Assembly (NCBI RefSeq): GCF_020696975.1
Contig: NZ_JAJGBK010000003.1
Location: 62,001 to 126,000 of the forward strand
Origin: Methanoculleus sp.
GTDB taxonomy: Archaea > Halobacteriota > Methanomicrobia > Methanomicrobiales > Methanoculleaceae
Reading direction: 5' to 3'
Length of the DNA stretch: 64,000 nucleotides
Each line of letters opens with the position of its first letter. Within the stretch, counting starts at the first letter, position 1. The notes under the pieces were generated by a model that was given only the letters and a program-made list of their open reading frames with translations, had not been told where the DNA came from and did not search any database. A program made the translations under genes and the position numbers. Of the stretch, positions 27,051 through 35,604 are shown piece by piece.

Positions 27051-28322
27051 ATGTCTGCAGTATCCTCGATATCCAATGGTTCGCAGAAGGCGTACGAAGT
27101 CTGGTCCCTGCTCGGGAAGGGTGTAATCAAAGAGCTGCTTAATGTCGGACTGAGAGTTCTAAACACCATAGTGCCGAAGAAGGATAACCAGATCCTCTTT
27201 GCAAGCCTGCCTGACTATTCAGACAACGCAAAAGCGCTGTATGAATACGTCATAGCCAATCAGGTGCAGCAACCATACGATACCGTCTGGCTGGTCAATG
27301 ACCCTGAGATACTACAGGTGCTGGCCCGGAACGGGGTCACGGCACATATCGAGAAGAGTATTCGTGGAATCTATACCGTCTTCAGATCGAAGTATATCGT
27401 CGTGACCCATAACCACTACTGCAGGTTCAAAGCGAAGAACCAGTATCTGGTAAACCTCTGGCACGGGATGCCGCTGAAGGCCATGGGCTATGCAGACCGT
27501 CTCGAAACAGAGGATGCACTGCATGACATCCGAAAGGGGGTAGAGGCCGAGGATATCCTCATTGCGACATCGAGTATCACGAAGAACACGCTGGTCACCA
27601 GTTTCCTTATCGATCCGCGAAAGGTCGTCATTACCGGTCAGCCGCGGAACGACTATCTCTTCATGAACCACAGGGAACCTGAATTGGCCGAATTGCTCGA
27701 GAGGGACGTCTCCGGTTATAAAACACTGATACTCTATATGCCGACGTTTCGGGTGGGTTACGGCAGGGTCGAAGGCACGGCAGAGCACCTGGACCTGCTA
27801 CGATCTGAATGCCTCAACAGGTTCTTGCAAGACAATAACATACTCTTCGTCCTGAAACTCCATCCCTATGAGGAACAATACTGGCTTTCTCAAGAGAGTT
27901 TCAAAGAGTCGGATGGGAATATCGTTGTCTTAAGATCGGAGCGGCTTACGACCAGCCTTACCAGCATCTATGAGGTGCTCGGTGAGTTCGATATACTGAT
28001 CACCGACTACTCTTCGATCTACTTTGATTTCTTGCTCCTGAATAGACCAATAATCTTCTTGCCGCTGGATCTGGAAGAGTATTCACAAACGCGGGGCTTT
28101 CTGCTGGAGCCTTACGACTTCTGGACACCGGGGCCAAAGGTCGCAACAACTGACGCGCTTATCGATGAGATCCAGAGGTGCATTGCCGATCCTGCGTATT
28201 ATGAACAGGAGAGGATGACGGTCAACAACCTGATCAACGGGTTCCAGGATGGGAATTCATCCAGGCGAGTCTGGGAAGAGATCCTCTCCAGGACGAAGGG
28301 CTCTGACCGAGGAGGATTTTAG
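27051..28322 (+). CDS. CDP-glycerol glycerophosphotransferase-like enzyme (TagF/TagB family)
   Basis: The 423-residue protein has the Glyphos_transf signatures LWHGMPLKAMGY near 140, ATSSITKNT with ITGQPRNDYLF after it, then KLHPYEEQYW and ITDYSSIYFDFLLLNRP near 320-340. Bacterial homologues add glycerol or ribitol phosphate to teichoic acids from CDP-alditols. GCGAAGGG precedes ATG 27051 and a TATA-like AGTTTATTAGG lies near 27010. Its convergent neighbours are GpsA and a sugar/alditol nucleotidyltransferase, which would supply CDP-glycerol or a similar donor, so I infer a glycerophosphate polymer or modification. Confidence 0.82.
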   Translation: MSAVSSISNGSQKAYEVWSLLGKGVIKELLNVGLRVLNTIVPKKDNQILFASLPDYSDNAKALYEYVIANQVQQPYDTVWLVNDPEILQVLARNGVTAHIEKSIRGIYTVFRSKYIVVTHNHYCRFKAKNQYLVNLWHGMPLKAMGYADRLETEDALHDIRKGVEAEDILIATSSITKNTLVTSFLIDPRKVVITGQPRNDYLFMNHREPELAELLERDVSGYKTLILYMPTFRVGYGRVEGTAEHLDLLRSECLNRFLQDNNILFVLKLHPYEEQYWLSQESFKESDGNIVVLRSERLTTSLTSIYEVLGEFDILITDYSSIYFDFLLLNRPIIFLPLDLEEYSQTRGFLLEPYDFWTPGPKVATTDALIDEIQRCIADPAYYEQERMTVNNLINGFQDGNSSRRVWEEILSRTKGSDRGGF

Positions 28323-28330
28323 AGCGATTC

Positions 28331-29311
28331 TCAACTTCGATACTTATACTTAAGGAGAAGATCGGCGGTCTTCCTCAGACCGTTGTTGCCGCTCAGTACC
28401 TCATAAACAAACGTTGCAATAGGCATATTGATACGCTGCCGGTTTGCCAACTCAAGTATCCCTTTGACGGACTTCGCACCCTCGAAGGTCACGCCGGACT
28501 CAAAATACGGAGCCTTTATGATATTCTTCCCGACCATCAATCCCAGTGTTCGATTACGGCTTTTATCCACATTTGCTGTCAGATTAAAATCCGCAAAACA
28601 GCAGAACTTCGTGAATATCTCCTTATCGCGGGATATCACCTCCAGGAAGGAACACATCTCCTTATAGCAGATATTCAAGAACGTATAGTGCTCGTTATAG
28701 TTACTATAGACCGAGTCCCACATCCCCGTCCCAATAGCGTAGACGTTCTTGAGCACACCGCACAACTCGACCGCCCTGACATCGTCGGAGAAATCAAGGG
28801 TGAACTCCTCGAAGAGCTCCGAGATCGCTGCCCTTACGGAGGGACTGTCGGTGCCGACTGTTGCCCCTGCGATATGGCCGTATGCAATCTCATCGGCAAA
28901 GTTCGGTCCGGAGAATGAGGCAATCTCAGGGTTCCCTGTCTCCTCAGAGATTATCTCGCTCATCGTCTTTAACGACGGATACTCCAGACCCTTGGAGACC
29001 GTAACGAGGATTGCACCCCTCACGTTATCACGGATGGTATGAATGACCGATCGGACCTCGCTGGAGGGCACAGCAATAATAACAACCTCGCAGTCCTGAA
29101 TATCCGCTCCATCGCCGATCAGTCTTGCGTGAATATTGGGGTTTAAGAGCAGACCCGGGAAGTAGTTCGTGTTGGATCTGTCATGGTTAATCGAATCAAC
29201 AACCTCCTGCCGCCTTCCATATATGGTAACCTCACCTGCCTGCCTTGAGATGCTCTGTGCAAGGGCGGTACCCATACTTCCAGCGCCGATGATCCCGACG
29301 TTTCCTATCAT
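28331..29311 (-). CDS. gpsA: GpsA-like NAD(P)-glycerol-3-phosphate dehydrogenase
   Basis: The protein of about 326 residues starts at ATG 29311 (MIGNVGIIGAGSMGTALA) and carries the GpsA motifs SGPNFADEIA near 145 and ELCGVLKNVYAIGTG near 195. DFNLTANVDKSRNRTLG near 255 includes the DLxxT..S.NR catalytic region. GpsA makes sn-glycerol-3-phosphate, the bacterial stereoisomer; archaeal lipids use sn-glycerol-1-phosphate from EgsA. A dedicated role in CDP-glycerol formation for the neighbouring TagF-like gene is therefore likely. The ATG overlaps the upstream gene's TGA. Confidence 0.85.
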   Translation of the reverse strand: MIGNVGIIGAGSMGTALAQSISRQAGEVTIYGRRQEVVDSINHDRSNTNYFPGLLLNPNIHARLIGDGADIQDCEVVIIAVPSSEVRSVIHTIRDNVRGAILVTVSKGLEYPSLKTMSEIISEETGNPEIASFSGPNFADEIAYGHIAGATVGTDSPSVRAAISELFEEFTLDFSDDVRAVELCGVLKNVYAIGTGMWDSVYSNYNEHYTFLNICYKEMCSFLEVISRDKEIFTKFCCFADFNLTANVDKSRNRTLGLMVGKNIIKAPYFESGVTFEGAKSVKGILELANRQRINMPIATFVYEVLSGNNGLRKTADLLLKYKYRS

Positions 29312-30057
29312 TGAATCTGCCCTCGCGTGCCATCGGACATTCCTGCAATGCACTCTGCATACTCATAATCGTGGATATCATCGATCTCGGTCCACGGTCG
29401 CCCGTTTGTATACAAGTATGCAAGGCTTCCATCCTGCGATAAGGACTTGTAGATAAAGTCGTAATAGTTATTCAGGTCATCAGCAATCAGCACCTTCAGC
29501 AGGCGTTTTGCTCTATCAAGGTCGATTTTAGCGATCTTTGAGATCCCGATGAACTCCCCTGTCGCTTCTTCTATCGGCACATGCTTTCCCATCTCTTCTA
29601 TCCGGCTATCCACGACCCTCAGTTTAAAGGACTCGTTGGTGAGCGGCTTTCTGTTATCGACCACGATCGCAGTCCGGCGTATATCCAGGAGCTCACGCAG
29701 TATTGCATAGTCGTAGAGCATGTCGCCGTTAAATACGACAACGTCTTCATCTACGTCCGCAAGGCCGATATCAAGCGAGTAAGCCGTATTTGTACGGGCG
29801 TAATCCCAGTTATAGGCCAGACGAACCTCGATACCATATCGGCTCTCAAGCGCCCTGCAGGCATCCAGTACGACATGCCTCTTGTAGCCGGCAACGATGA
29901 TGACCGCATCTACACCAGACGAGGCCAGGTCTGCCACCATCCTCTCCAGCAGCGTGCACCCATTGACGGGGAGCAGGCATTTCGGGCCAATCTTATCCAG
30001 ATCGATATCGCGGCTTAATCGTCGCCCCCGTCCCGCTGCCAAGATTACTCCGATCAA
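29308..30057 (-). CDS. NTP transferase (LicC/CDP-alditol cytidylyltransferase-like)
   Basis: The 249-residue nucleotidyltransferase has ILAAGRGRRL at the N-terminus, an NGDMLYD motif near residue 110 and the C-terminal PWTEIDDIHDYEYA pattern of LicC/phosphocholine cytidylyltransferase-like and sugar-nucleotide enzymes. With gpsA (ATGA overlap) it most plausibly activates glycerol phosphate or a related alditol phosphate to a CDP derivative. The nucleotide and substrate are not proven. Confidence 0.75.
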   Translation of the reverse strand: MIGVILAAGRGRRLSRDIDLDKIGPKCLLPVNGCTLLERMVADLASSGVDAVIIVAGYKRHVVLDACRALESRYGIEVRLAYNWDYARTNTAYSLDIGLADVDEDVVVFNGDMLYDYAILRELLDIRRTAIVVDNRKPLTNESFKLRVVDSRIEEMGKHVPIEEATGEFIGISKIAKIDLDRAKRLLKVLIADDLNNYYDFIYKSLSQDGSLAYLYTNGRPWTEIDDIHDYEYAECIAGMSDGTRGQIQ

Positions 30058-30264
30058 AGCAACTGGAGTTTCAGTTTTAAAATATATAGTTTTCCCAGCG
30101 CTCCGGATATCTCGTTGTAGTATCGCAAAGGCCGTTGTTGAGGAGGACCACCAGGCTGGCTGCTGCGCACTATTCTGGGTAGCGGCCTTACTACGGCATT
30201 TTGGGCCCGGGGTTTCCTGCCAGGATTCTTCTTAATCTCGAACACCGGCTAGTGAAGAGTTATA

Positions 30265-30535
30265 TTACAATCTCAACAGAACCTCAAGGTGTCCAGGCAG
30301 CCATTCATCATCCGCATCCAGAAACACAACCAGCCCCACCCGGCCCATCTCAATCCTCCGATCCTCGCCGGCGATATCCCCTGATTCTCCTGCTGGATCA
30401 GTTGGATCCAGGGGGTCGTCAATCTCCTTGACAACTGCAACCCCATCGTCGGAACCGTCGTCCACCACATTCACCTCAACGTCCTGGACAGTCTTGGCGA
30501 GGACCGAGTTTACGGCGCGGGCAATGTATAATCAA
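30265..30535 (-). pseudogene. Decayed family 2 glycosyltransferase
   Basis: On the minus strand the fragment reads IARAVNSVLAKTVQDVE, then VNVVDDGSDD and VVKEIDDP in one frame. It continues as QLIQQENQGISPARIGG in another frame and returns to the first as LVVFLDADDEWLPGHLEVLL before a stop at 30265. This is the donor-binding half of a GT2 domain, like the intact gene at 25748-26818, with at least two frameshifts. The N-terminal and C-terminal domains are lost. Confidence 0.75.
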
Positions 30536-30559
30536 GGAACTGTCAAATAGAGATATTAC

Positions 30560-30573
30560 TCTCGCTAGCGAGA
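30560..30573. repeat. Perfect 14-bp palindrome with CTAG centre
   Basis: TCTCGCTAGCGAGA is a perfect palindrome in the AT-rich gap between the GT2 pseudogene and the next glycosyltransferase. It could be an operator or a cruciform. CTAG itself is rare in this window. Confidence 0.4.
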
Positions 30574-30734
30574 ATCTCTGTATCAGACTACTTTGGGGGC
30601 ATGGGCGTATGATTTCAGCAGTGGCACGGTGACCGTATGATTCAAAGTTAATTCACTCTTGATAGGACAGCAGAAGGTTATAAGAAATTATGGAAAAGGT
30701 TCAGTTGATCTGGAACTTTTTCGACAGACGCTGA

Positions 30735-31526
30735 CTAATTTTTTGCCTTAACTTCATCGATCTTCGCCAGTTTTTTGTTGTCACCCATTTGCTTTATGAG
30801 ATATCTCCAAATGATAGACGGGAAAAAGATACCAAGAGGTAGCAATCCACGAATCCCCATATTTTTCTGTATTACCTTTATTTTTTCAAGATAGTTTGCT
30901 ATAATCTGGTTCTCGCTCTCCCCTCCTTTCAGGTAGTACACTACAGGTATACCAATATACGTCGTACTTCGCCCGGATCCAATTAAGACCCGGAGCAGCC
31001 AATCAAAATCGGCGTAAATTTTATAATTAGTGTTAAATTCCCCATATTTTGTAAAAGTAGATCTTTTAGCAAAGGTGGTTTGATGGCAATATCCTCTGCG
31101 GATCAGATCCAGGATACCGGTACGGTAACTGGAACACCGCTGCTCATCAACTGCATCATAATAGATATAATCTCCGTAGAGTATATCACTGTCCGGGTTA
31201 GCACTGAATCTTTCAGCGATATTTCTCAATACATCATTGTCGTGAAGATAGTCCCCCGCATTTAAGAAGTAAACAAGATCGCCGGTCGCGCGTTCCAGCC
31301 CTTTATTCATGGCATCGTAGATACCATCATCCTTCTCAGACACCAATATGTCAATATATTCCTCGTAATTTTTTACAATCTCAAGGGTTTTATCGGAAGA
31401 TAACCCATCGATAAGGATGTATTGGATGTTTGTATAAGTCTGGTCGACAACACTTTTTATTGTTCTATCTATAAGTTCTTCGCAATTAAAGCATACAGTT
31501 ATTATGGATATTTTACAATCTTCCAT
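30735..31526 (-). CDS. Family 2 glycosyltransferase (WcaA/PF00535-like)
   Basis: The 263-residue protein is a compact GT-A enzyme with KISIITVCFN at the start, ILIDGLSSDKT near 40 and LVYFLNAGDY near 90. Codon and base use are much more AT-rich than neighbours at 25-29 kb, consistent with transfer. A minus-strand TATA-like TTTTATAG about 25 bases upstream and a GGATGAT ribosome-binding site support ATG 31526. Confidence 0.85.
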   Translation of the reverse strand: MEDCKISIITVCFNCEELIDRTIKSVVDQTYTNIQYILIDGLSSDKTLEIVKNYEEYIDILVSEKDDGIYDAMNKGLERATGDLVYFLNAGDYLHDNDVLRNIAERFSANPDSDILYGDYIYYDAVDEQRCSSYRTGILDLIRRGYCHQTTFAKRSTFTKYGEFNTNYKIYADFDWLLRVLIGSGRSTTYIGIPVVYYLKGGESENQIIANYLEKIKVIQKNMGIRGLLPLGIFFPSIIWRYLIKQMGDNKKLAKIDEVKAKN

Positions 31527-31553
31527 ATAATCATCCTTTTAGAGGCTATAAAA

Positions 31554-31578
31554 CATCATAGGTATGTTATCTATGATG
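31554..31578. repeat. Short inverted repeat before the glycosyltransferase
   Basis: CATCATA (31554-31560) and TATGATG (31572-31578) form a 7-bp inverted repeat around the promoter of the gene starting at 31526. It could be a regulatory site or a terminator stem for the upstream transcript. Confidence 0.3.
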
Positions 31579-31736
31579 TCACCCGGTTATTAACATTGGG
31601 TTACGAAATTAGAGTAAACCGCCGGGTGCTTTTGAACCCTATACTCCTCTTCGGAACATTGCAATATCCTACAGAAAAGAACGAAATAGTTCAAATATTC
31701 CTGAAATTTCCGCAGCTCGGGCTGTTCCGGGGTTTG

Positions 31737-33044
31737 TTATTTGAGGATGGTCCGATAAAACGCAAGATACTCACGTGCCATCCTCTCCAGCCCGAACCGC
31801 CGTGCCGCGTCCTCCGCGGCCTCCCACCCCATTCGCTGTCGGAGTTCCTCGTCTTCGAGCAACTCAAGAACCCGCCCTGCCATCGCGCGGGCATCCCCCA
31901 CCGGCACGAGAAATCCCGTCCGCCCCTCCACGATCTGCTCAGGGATGCCGCCGACCGCGCTCGCCACAACCGGGGTGCCGCAGGCCAGGGCTTCGAGGAC
32001 GGTGTTAGGGAAGGTGTCGGCCCGAGCAGGATGGAGATAGAGGTCGGCGGCCTGGTAGTAGCAGGCGACCTTTCGGGGGTCTTTCTGGTAGGGGATGAAC
32101 CGGATCTCGATATTGCTAATCCGTTCCGGCGGGGCTGCTTCGCCGAGGGCGATGCAGAGCACCTTTGTTCCGGTTTTTGCGATCATCTCAAGGGTTGACT
32201 GCAGGGTCCTGTAATCCTTCCAGATGTTCTTTCGGATGCCGTTTGCTGCAAAGAGGAGGACCTTTGCACCATGCGGGAGCCCGAGTTCCCGTCGGGCCTC
32301 TGCCCGGTCAGCGGGGTGGAAGATACCTAGATCTACGCCGTTGGGAATTACCCCCGATGCCACGATCCCCGGTTTCAGCATCGATTCTTCGACCTTATCC
32401 ATGAGCCACCGGCAGGGGGTGACGACATACAGCCGGCTCATTCTATAGATCTCTGCCTTGCGCTGCCAGTTGTAGGCCGTCGCATCTTTCCTGATCGCCG
32501 GATAAATCGAGAGAGCCGGACAGTCACCGCACCCGGTCTTCCACCGCTCGCAGCCAAAGGAGTGAGCGCAGTGACCGGAAAGGAGCCAGGCATCGTGGAG
32601 GGTGAGCACGGTCGGGACCTGGTGGCTGAGGTGGGGGAGGGCACGGAGGTCGAAGTAACCGCCATGGAGGTTGTGGCAGTGAAGTATATCGGGGGGTTCC
32701 GGGGTTAGATCGAGCAATTTCCAGGTTCCAGGGTGATCAAAGTCCTCATAGCCTTTAAGATAGGCGTCGATCCGGTCGGGATTTGTCAGGAAGTCAACTA
32801 ATTTTGTGACACCTGATGCATGAGGAAAATTCCGGATACTGGCTGGAACGAGTCGGAAAATTTTGTTAAATCTACTTTGAATGGAAAAAACGTCAGAATT
32901 CCGGGATTTTTTTATCCCTACAGTCAGCCATGAGTGGTGACCATAAGCGCGGTAAGACGTATAGAGGTCCCATGCAATTTTTTCGGCACCCCCGGCGATG
33001 TCATGCGTGCTTACCTGAAGGATGTGAAGAGCAGGTTCACTCAT
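31737..33044 (-). CDS. Family 4 glycosyltransferase
   Basis: This 435-residue GT-B enzyme has AGGAEKIAWDLY near the start and the nucleotide-sugar-binding C-terminal segment EALACGTPVVASAVGG near 355. It contains a cysteine cluster HCAHSFGCERW with TGCGDCP near 175-190, unusual for the family. Base composition is high-GC, unlike its neighbours. It overlaps the upstream deacetylase gene by eight bases. Confidence 0.9.
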   Translation of the reverse strand: MSEPALHILQVSTHDIAGGAEKIAWDLYTSYRAYGHHSWLTVGIKKSRNSDVFSIQSRFNKIFRLVPASIRNFPHASGVTKLVDFLTNPDRIDAYLKGYEDFDHPGTWKLLDLTPEPPDILHCHNLHGGYFDLRALPHLSHQVPTVLTLHDAWLLSGHCAHSFGCERWKTGCGDCPALSIYPAIRKDATAYNWQRKAEIYRMSRLYVVTPCRWLMDKVEESMLKPGIVASGVIPNGVDLGIFHPADRAEARRELGLPHGAKVLLFAANGIRKNIWKDYRTLQSTLEMIAKTGTKVLCIALGEAAPPERISNIEIRFIPYQKDPRKVACYYQAADLYLHPARADTFPNTVLEALACGTPVVASAVGGIPEQIVEGRTGFLVPVGDARAMAGRVLELLEDEELRQRMGWEAAEDAARRFGLERMAREYLAFYRTILK

Positions 33045-34080
33045 TAAACCAATCCTTCATCCAGGATGAAAATACTTCTACATCCCAGCCTCTGACCAGC
33101 ACTCTGGGGAGACGGTACGGGTCTGTACTTCCAATGAGGGTTAAGCCATAGTTGGCGCATGCTGTAGTGATACCCGCTTCTTTCACTATCTCGACGGTCT
33201 TTCGATTAAAGTCTACTCGGCCGCCAAAGGGGTATGAAAAATTCTGCACTGGGTGACCAAGCATCTCCTCAAGTGATTCTTTACCCCGGATAATCTCCGT
33301 CCTTTGTATACCCACTGGCTGCATAGAGAGCATTGTGTGTGTTGCCGTATGTGCTCCAATTTCTATCAGCCCTCCCCGATCAAGCTCTTTTAATTCGCTT
33401 ACATTGAGGGGTCGGTGTGTCTCCCGCCCAGTTCTTGGCATCCCTGCCCATTGCGCGATAGTGGAAAGGATGGACTCTTGCTCTTCATGGGAGAGGGGCT
33501 TGAGGAGCCGATGAAGGTCTCGGTAAACAGCATGTTGTGGACCAGGATCAGATGCCATGGTCACGTTCCAGGATTTTGGCTCGATCTCATATCTACGTCT
33601 ACTCTCGGCCCCTAGGTCTCCGGACAGATCCCAATTCCATTTTCTTCCTTTGACGGTAAGTTCCAGTTGATCTGGGAGTTGATCCGATAGCAGCAGTAAC
33701 CTCTCCAAATCATCCCACCAGAACTCTCTGTCGCTGTCAACATGGCTGGACGTTACAAATACTGTGGCCGGAATCCCATATTTTTCTAAGAGTGGTTTTG
33801 CATTCCAGAGATTGTCCGCATAACCGTCGTCAAAAGTTATGACGACAGATTTATCCGGAACTTTCCCTGCTTTCAGTGCCTGATACAACTCAGAAAGACT
33901 AATGGGATTATAATGCTCGGAAATATATTCAAGATGCCCGGCAAAATGTTCAGGAGTGACGCTGAGAAGCTGCGGGTCAGTATCCAGGGTTACCACACGG
34001 TGATAAAGGAGGATTAGCCCTTGAGAGTGAAGACCCTTCCAGATTCGATCTGGTAATTGTATCAATCTACGGATGCCCAT
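33037..34080 (-). CDS. Polysaccharide deacetylase (NodB) family protein
   Basis: The 347-residue protein has the NodB signature VITFDDGYADN (about residue 105) with the second motif IGAHTATHTMLS near 240, giving the Asp/His/His metal site of carbohydrate esterase family 4. ILLYHRVV at the start is also typical. It probably removes N- or O-acetyl groups from the glycan made here. There is no signal peptide, so it may act in the cytoplasm. Confidence 0.88.
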   Translation of the reverse strand: MGIRRLIQLPDRIWKGLHSQGLILLYHRVVTLDTDPQLLSVTPEHFAGHLEYISEHYNPISLSELYQALKAGKVPDKSVVITFDDGYADNLWNAKPLLEKYGIPATVFVTSSHVDSDREFWWDDLERLLLLSDQLPDQLELTVKGRKWNWDLSGDLGAESRRRYEIEPKSWNVTMASDPGPQHAVYRDLHRLLKPLSHEEQESILSTIAQWAGMPRTGRETHRPLNVSELKELDRGGLIEIGAHTATHTMLSMQPVGIQRTEIIRGKESLEEMLGHPVQNFSYPFGGRVDFNRKTVEIVKEAGITTACANYGLTLIGSTDPYRLPRVLVRGWDVEVFSSWMKDWFNE

Positions 34081-34092
34081 TGTTATCCCAAG

Positions 34093-34848
34093 TCAGTTGT
34101 CTGTTTTGGACTTCACCGCGCGGACGGTGATAAGCACTTGATAATCAGGATCTTGATATTCAAAATGTTCTGGTTTGAGTTCTTCGGCAGCAAGACCATG
34201 TAAGAGGGCAATCGCGACGAGTACGTTTCCATACGCCTCAACTTCGACATTATCTGTTGAGAACTCTTTTTCAAAGAGCCGCTGTGCCGACTGCGTAGTG
34301 AAACGCCAGAACTCACCCCACCGGTCCATGTCATAACGAGATATCTGGCTTATCCCCGGGACCGTTAGTAGGAGGACACCGCCCGGTTTCAGGATGCGGT
34401 GAAGATGGTTTACTGCTGAAGGGAGGTCGTAAACAAACTGGAGAGTCTGGGTCAGGATGACGCAGTCAAAGGAATTAGATGGAATATGATCTGCGTGCGC
34501 GATGTCAGCCACGATCGTAGCGGATGGGTTCCCCTTAACTGCATGGAGTATATCGGACTTTTCAACACTGGTGCCACCGAATTTTTTGGTGTAGGTGTTG
34601 TCCCCAATCTCCAACACTCTGCCGTGAATATCCTCTTTGTGCTGCGAAAGGAAGTTTTCGATATAGTGTCGATCAATAGGTTGCCCCCGGTCGTAGCCGA
34701 AGAGGGTGCTGGCTGGATAGAGACGATCTAGTTTTCCGAGATCGATCTGACAACGGAACCGTCTTTTTATACCCAATGATATATATCCTATCTGATGTAA
34801 TATGCCAGAGGCGACGGATTTCATTAGAATAAATATTGTTGCTGGCAT
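34093..34848 (-). CDS. SAM-dependent methyltransferase (class I)
   Basis: The 251-residue methyltransferase has VLEIGDNTY near residue 80 as the SAM motif and SNSFDCVILTQTLQFV plus LKPGGVLLLTVPG further on. Its start at ATG 34848 directly follows the TAA of the FkbM gene; the internal ATG at 34824 (MKSVASG) is an alternative and neither has a clear ribosome-binding site. It probably methylates a glycan or lipid intermediate. Confidence 0.82.
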   Translation of the reverse strand: MPATIFILMKSVASGILHQIGYISLGIKRRFRCQIDLGKLDRLYPASTLFGYDRGQPIDRHYIENFLSQHKEDIHGRVLEIGDNTYTKKFGGTSVEKSDILHAVKGNPSATIVADIAHADHIPSNSFDCVILTQTLQFVYDLPSAVNHLHRILKPGGVLLLTVPGISQISRYDMDRWGEFWRFTTQSAQRLFEKEFSTDNVEVEAYGNVLVAIALLHGLAAEELKPEHFEYQDPDYQVLITVRAVKSKTDN

Positions 34849-35604
34849 TTATGAAATATCCTGCCTTCGAGCGTAAACCAGACAGAACCACGTTGTTTGA
34901 GAGTGCAGGCGGAAAGGGGGTTTACTGGCGCTACATGTTTCCCTATCAAAGTCATGGATCAGATATCTGAACCTATTTCGATCGAGGATTGTCAGTAGTT
35001 CTCCCAATTTTTGACTTTCGTCTGGCCAGCCATGGTATTCGATCACCATTTCATTTATATTATGAAGTTTTCCAGATTCTTCTATTTCTTGAAGGACAGC
35101 TAACTCCTGTCCTTCGATATTGAGCTTTAAAAAATCGATAGTGCCCGAGATGTATTTACTCAGTCGGACAGTCTGTATTTTCATGTTACCTTGAGAATTT
35201 TGGACAATTTTCCCTCCATCTACGTTATCTGAGCTGAAACTTAGGACGCCCTCATCTTTTGCCAAGCCTGCGTTAATTAAGGTGACGTCATTCAGACCGT
35301 TAGTGGTGAGATTATGCTGTAATATCTTGAAAATTTCTGCGTCCGGCTCGAAGCATATGATCCTGGCTTCAGGATATACGGACTTAAAATAAAGCACAGA
35401 CATTCCAATACATCCGCCACCGTCGATGATAAGGGGCTTGGGTTTTTCACTCTCAAAATGATAAATTAAGCGGCAAAAGATGTCCTTATACTCAACATAT
35501 AGAGATAGAATGTCTGTGTATGTGATCCGGTAACTCCCAATCCTAGTTATGCCCATCTGGAATCGGGCTTGGATTATTGATCCCACATTCCGCAGGTCTT
35601 CCAT
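34849..35604 (-). CDS. FkbM-family methyltransferase
   Basis: The protein of about 251 residues has LIIDGGGCIGMSV (SAM motif I) near residue 62, RIICFEPDAEIF, and LKLNIEGQELAVLQ near 165, typical FkbM patterns. The start codon is ATG 35604 (or GTG 35607), immediately at the end of the transposase gene whose TGA overlaps it. The N-terminus may therefore have been reset by the insertion, but the protein length is normal for the family. Confidence 0.8.
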   Translation of the reverse strand: MEDLRNVGSIIQARFQMGITRIGSYRITYTDILSLYVEYKDIFCRLIYHFESEKPKPLIIDGGGCIGMSVLYFKSVYPEARIICFEPDAEIFKILQHNLTTNGLNDVTLINAGLAKDEGVLSFSSDNVDGGKIVQNSQGNMKIQTVRLSKYISGTIDFLKLNIEGQELAVLQEIEESGKLHNINEMVIEYHGWPDESQKLGELLTILDRNRFRYLIHDFDRETCSASKPPFRLHSQTTWFCLVYARRQDIS

